Origin: Pycnococcus provasolii | Lineage: Eukaryota > Chlorophyta > Pseudoscourfieldiophyceae > Pseudoscourfieldiales > Pycnococcaceae | Length of the DNA: 64,000 bases | Assembly (NCBI GenBank): GCA_938743325.2 | Contig: OW568900.1 | Span: 62,001-126,000, forward strand | Direction: 5' to 3' | Shown here: positions 61,216 to 64,000 of the stretch, in pieces | Numbering within the stretch: the stretch's first letter is position 1 | How the letters are laid out: each line of letters opens with the position of its first letter | Notes under the pieces: model-generated | The model's input: the letters and a program-made list of their open reading frames with translations, nothing else | What the model was told of the DNA's origin: nothing | Database searches by the model: none | Made by a program: the position numbers and the translations under genes

Positions 61216-62025
61216 ATGATGGTTCGTCTTGTATTTTTGTTATTACTTCTCGAGTCTAGCTCATTGTCCATCCCTTGCATGCCTGCCTCCTCTTTCTTGG
61301 GATCCATGTGTCTAGCAGAAGCCGCCCCTTTTGTGAAAGGTTCGGTGGGAGGGGGAGGCGGTCAGGTGCGTCACGTCGTCAGAGTGCTCACGTTCGGCGA
61401 CTCGCTCACGGCGGGGTGGACGCTCAACGCGCGCGAGTTCCACCCGTACTCGGAGATAATCAACGAGGTTTGGAAACCGCAAGGATCCATCGCTGTGGAC
61501 CACGTTGGCGTATCCGGAGAAACGGCCGTCGAACTAGCAAAAGGCGTGAACGACATAGGGAGAAAATACACGTGCGCAGCAGGACGAACGTGGAAGAGCC
61601 TCTCAGCAGTCATTCACGACGCCGAGCAGAGGTCTCAACCTTACGCCTACGTCGTCATCATGGCTGGCACGAACGACCTCAGGTCAACGCCACCCGAGAC
61701 GATATTTGAGGCGCTGAAAGAGTTGCACACGGCGTGCTGGCACAGAGGCTTGCGCACGCTTGCTCTTACGATACCCGGCTTGGCAGCGGAGCAGACGAGA
61801 AGGTATCGCCACATAAGCGTCACACGTGCATCCGTGAACGACGCCCTGCGCGACATGGTGTCAAAGAATAGAGACCGCACGGCGTTGGTGAATCTTGACG
61901 ATTATGTTCCATTTTCAAGAGAATCGGAAATGTGGGACGTAGACGGTCTTCACATGACGAAAAGAGGATACGAGGAAGTGGCTCGCGCGGTGGTTGTGAC
62001 ACTACAACAGCTGATTGGAGAGTAA
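61216..62025 (+). CDS. SGNH/GDSL hydrolase, secreted
   Basis: 269 residues. A signal peptide (MMVRLVFLLLLLESSSLSIP) is followed by the SGNH blocks: GDSLTAG with nucleophile S63, GVSGET (block II glycine), GTNDL with N153, and DVDGLHMTKRGYE with D243 and H246. All catalytic and oxyanion residues are present, so an active esterase, lipase or acyl/acetyl-glycan hydrolase is expected in the secretory pathway or outside the cell. The substrate cannot be set from sequence. The fold is compact like bacterial GDSL esterases rather than long plant GELPs. The 3' end faces the next gene, 14 bp away. Confidence 0.93.
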   Translation: MMVRLVFLLLLLESSSLSIPCMPASSFLGSMCLAEAAPFVKGSVGGGGGQVRHVVRVLTFGDSLTAGWTLNAREFHPYSEIINEVWKPQGSIAVDHVGVSGETAVELAKGVNDIGRKYTCAAGRTWKSLSAVIHDAEQRSQPYAYVVIMAGTNDLRSTPPETIFEALKELHTACWHRGLRTLALTIPGLAAEQTRRYRHISVTRASVNDALRDMVSKNRDRTALVNLDDYVPFSRESEMWDVDGLHMTKRGYEEVARAVVVTLQQLIGE

Positions 62026-62039
62026 AAGTAAAATGTTTG

Positions 62040-62804
62040 TTACTCGTCACTGTCTTTCTTGTTTTGTGCAACTTGTGCGTTGCTGAGCGCGGCAGCACAG
62101 GTTGCCGCGGCAGCCGCAGCTTGGATGGCGGCGATGGCACTCGCCTGCGCCTGCGCCGCAGCCGTGAACGCACCGCCGTCACCACCTCCTCCTCCGCCAC
62201 CACCTCCTCCTCCGTAGTAACCAAGATAGCTCTGTTTCTCGAGTTGTCGCAAACGTCGCCTCGGTCCTGCACCCCCGACGTAAACACCGAACGCGCCTGC
62301 GCACACGGTTGGCGCGAATCGCCGAATGGGAACGGGCAGAGCCAGCCACGCCTCATCAAATTTTTCCTGGATCGGTTTGAGCATGTCCACAGCAACGTCA
62401 ACTTTCATCTTGAATTCCTTGTGTTCATCCAACCACTTGTTGGCAGACTTGCGTTGTTCCCTCCCTTTGGCTTTAGCTGCTTCGATCCACTCTTTCAGCG
62501 GGTTCGCTTTCGACGACGACGACGAGCCAGCCGCTGTCGTACCACCCTTAGTTGTTGGGGGTGTGGTTGATGTTGGTACTGTAGGTGGTTGACCCGAGGG
62601 CGGGGGAGGTCGCCGCCGACCGAACGCACGACACCGAAATGACGAAGAAGGAGATGTGCTGCTGGTATTGGAAAGACGACATGGGAATGAACGAGGAGTG
62701 CGCTTCGCCCCGAGGGAACACAGCCTATTACGTAACACACGAACACTGACATCGCGTGTGCGTCGACGCAAACCAGCCGCCAGAGTTATGGCAGGCAGCG
62801 ACAT
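62040..62804 (-). CDS. Probable organelle-targeted small membrane protein
   Basis: 254 residues from ATG 62804. The frame is open to 62957, but the Met at 62804 starts an Arg-rich, acid-poor leader (MSLPAITLAAGLRRRTRDVS) typical of plastid or mitochondrial import. A Pro/Thr/Ser linker follows. The mature part has a charged helix (NPLKEWIEAAKAKGREQRKS, then KEFKMKVDVAVDMLKPIQEK) and one hydrophobic segment (FAPTVCAGAFGVYVGGAG), then a Gly run and an Ala-rich tail. No family recognised. Overlapping 3' UTRs with the hydrolase gene are likely. Confidence 0.6.
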   Translation of the reverse strand: MSLPAITLAAGLRRRTRDVSVRVLRNRLCSLGAKRTPRSFPCRLSNTSSTSPSSSFRCRAFGRRRPPPPSGQPPTVPTSTTPPTTKGGTTAAGSSSSSKANPLKEWIEAAKAKGREQRKSANKWLDEHKEFKMKVDVAVDMLKPIQEKFDEAWLALPVPIRRFAPTVCAGAFGVYVGGAGPRRRLRQLEKQSYLGYYGGGGGGGGGGGDGGAFTAAAQAQASAIAAIQAAAAAATCAAALSNAQVAQNKKDSDE

Positions 62805-62900
62805 GACGAGGGACTTGGCAATGCACACGTGGATTTTCGTCACGGAATGGGAAATAAAGGTCCGTCGGAGCCCCCTAAAATTTTCTCTGCCCGGGATACG

Positions 62901-62955
62901 CCATTGGTCTCTTTCCCGTGACGTCATTCCCGATGACCCGGGCCCAATTGGGCCC
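62901..62955 (-). promoter_or_regulatory. Putative promoter elements of the gene at 62804
   Basis: Upstream of the ATG on the minus strand: an inverted CCAAT box (ATTGG at 62903-62907), a perfect bZIP/CRE palindrome TGACGTCA (62919-62926) and a 16-bp palindrome GGGCCCAATTGGGCCC (62940-62955). Confidence 0.4.
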
Positions 62956-63029
62956 ACTCGGGATCCCGCTCGAACTTGTTGTGCAAATAATGGCGTCGTA
63001 GAAGTTTCCGACGTGTTGCCCTACCGATT

Positions 63030-63530
63030 ATGATGATCGATGTCGCGAAGGCGGTGGTGCACACGGCCGCGAAGGCGAGACGCGACGGCCTCATCGTTCA
63101 AGACGGCCACCACACCTTTTTCAGCTCTTGTGGCGTGCACATCTCCGATATGGTGCGGCGTCGACTGGGCGTGGGATTATTTGCCCTTGTTCGCCGGACT
63201 GCTCGAGCAAGACACGGACATGTGGAACGACCCGTGGCGTTTTCCGAAACGCTGCAAGGAGCGTTGGTGTACCATGCTTGGCAAGGGCCTTCTGCTTGTA
63301 CAGAGGAAGGCAAAGGCGAGCAAGTTGGTTGCCGTGGAGCTTGTTCACTTTTTTCGGCAATACGGACCGCCTGCCATCTTGCAGTCGGACAACGGCACGG
63401 AATTTACAGCAAACCAACTCGTCCTCCAAGTCCAGAAACAATTTCCAGGTTTGCGCTTGATAAGAGGCAAGCCACGGCGCCCACAGACGCATAGGTGGCC
63501 GCTACACATAGCGCTGCGGCGTGGCTGAGG
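63030..63530 (+). mobile_element. Retroelement integrase fossil
   Basis: A forward coding trace of a retroviral-type integrase core: VAVELVHFFRQYGPPAILQS, then DNGTEFTANQL and the proline-rich end RGKPRRPQT. It fits the rve core of LTR (Ty3/gypsy-like) elements or related integrase-bearing elements. The fragment is broken and incomplete, and no gag, reverse transcriptase or terminal repeats are visible nearby. Age unknown, not recent. Confidence 0.7.
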
Positions 63531-64000
63531 ACGACGGACTGGGCGCCGTTTCCGTTCGGTATTTCGGAAGGCAATAACTGCTTACCAGCAGATGGCAATG
63601 CCACCTCGTTGCCATTCAGCGCCGTCATCGTCCTGAAGGCGACGAGAATGATCCGCCATGGATTCCGTAAGCGGCCCCGCAGGTAGGTCGTCCCCGCAGG
63701 CTGGCCCTGGCCCAACCCCCAACTGAGACGCGAAGCAGGCGTCCTTTTTGGACATCTTTTTTTCCAGATGTCCCTATGCTTTTTCCGGGCACCCGGGGGG
63801 GGTTGACTCTGACTCCTCCGCGGAGAGGTGGTTGACGCCGGACGTCGAATCATTTATTTCTTTAGCAACTTTTTCCAAACCAAGTTGCTCTCGAGACTTC
63901 GAAATGTCCGGACAACTCTGCTTTAGACTAAAATAAATTGAAGTCATGTCCTCCTCTCTCGGCTCGGGGGCCGTGGACGTCTCGGGGGCCGTGGACGTCT
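63531..64000. other. Repeat-rich end of window
   Basis: No supported gene. 63963-63998 has two copies of the 18-bp unit CTCGGGGGCCGTGGACGT, running to the window edge and possibly beyond. A C-run and G-run lie near 63790-63801. Confidence 0.5.

Noticed and set aside
63030-63530. Host gene with a domesticated integrase
   Set aside because: Only a broken fragment of the core is visible, with no intact host-type frame around it.

Overview
This is a gene-dense, GC-rich nuclear segment of a eukaryote, most likely a small green alga (prasinophyte-grade chlorophyte; this is inference). Pointers are a plant-type topoisomerase VI A subunit (TOP6A/SPO11-3), a plant-type HNH protein, an octotricopeptide-like organelle RNA protein, a WDR81/GFS12 BEACH protein, low-complexity Ala/Ser/Gly/Asp tracts, and mostly intronless genes. 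The few introns seen are short (81-156 bp) with GT-AG ends. About 19 protein genes are supported, plus a few weak ones.

Layout. 1-1.77 kb: the 3' tail of a possible gene, then repeat-rich non-coding DNA. 1.77-9 kb: a zinc-finger protein with C-terminal membrane segments, an HNH endonuclease, an S1-domain protein (probably organellar ribosome) and a three-exon membrane protein with a C-terminal TIR domain. 9.3-20.2 kb: importin-4-like karyopherin, TOP6A, an M20 peptidase divergent from TOP6A across a telomere-like repeat, and a large unrecognised protein. 21.3-28.8 kb: a single giant SFI1-repeat (centrin-binding) gene.

29-45.4 kb is the most unusual part. It is a tandem pair of very large, nearly identical genes for surface receptor-like proteins: signal peptide, periplasmic-binding-like ectodomain, fibronectin type II module(s), a second ANF-receptor-like ectodomain, a GCC2/GCC3 cysteine-rich stalk and about nine membrane segments. 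The upstream copy has one FN2 module and the downstream copy has five near-identical ones. A retroelement RNase H fossil lies exactly at the junction and replaces the last residues of copy 1.

45.9-62.8 kb: an F-box protein, the OPR-like protein, a REEP/HVA22 ER-shaping protein, a MYB/SANT protein, the WDR81-like BEACH-WD40 protein, an unrecognised proline-rich protein, an SGNH/GDSL hydrolase and a small plastid- or mitochondrion-directed protein. 63-64 kb: a degraded retroelement integrase fragment and short repeats.

Most genes are unrelated housekeeping functions, with no operon-like logic. The window is of interest for the receptor duplication with module expansion, the membrane TIR protein, the giant SFI1 array with a higher-order duplication, and several strong palindromes in gene spacers. 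No rRNA, CRISPR array or convincing tRNA was seen.
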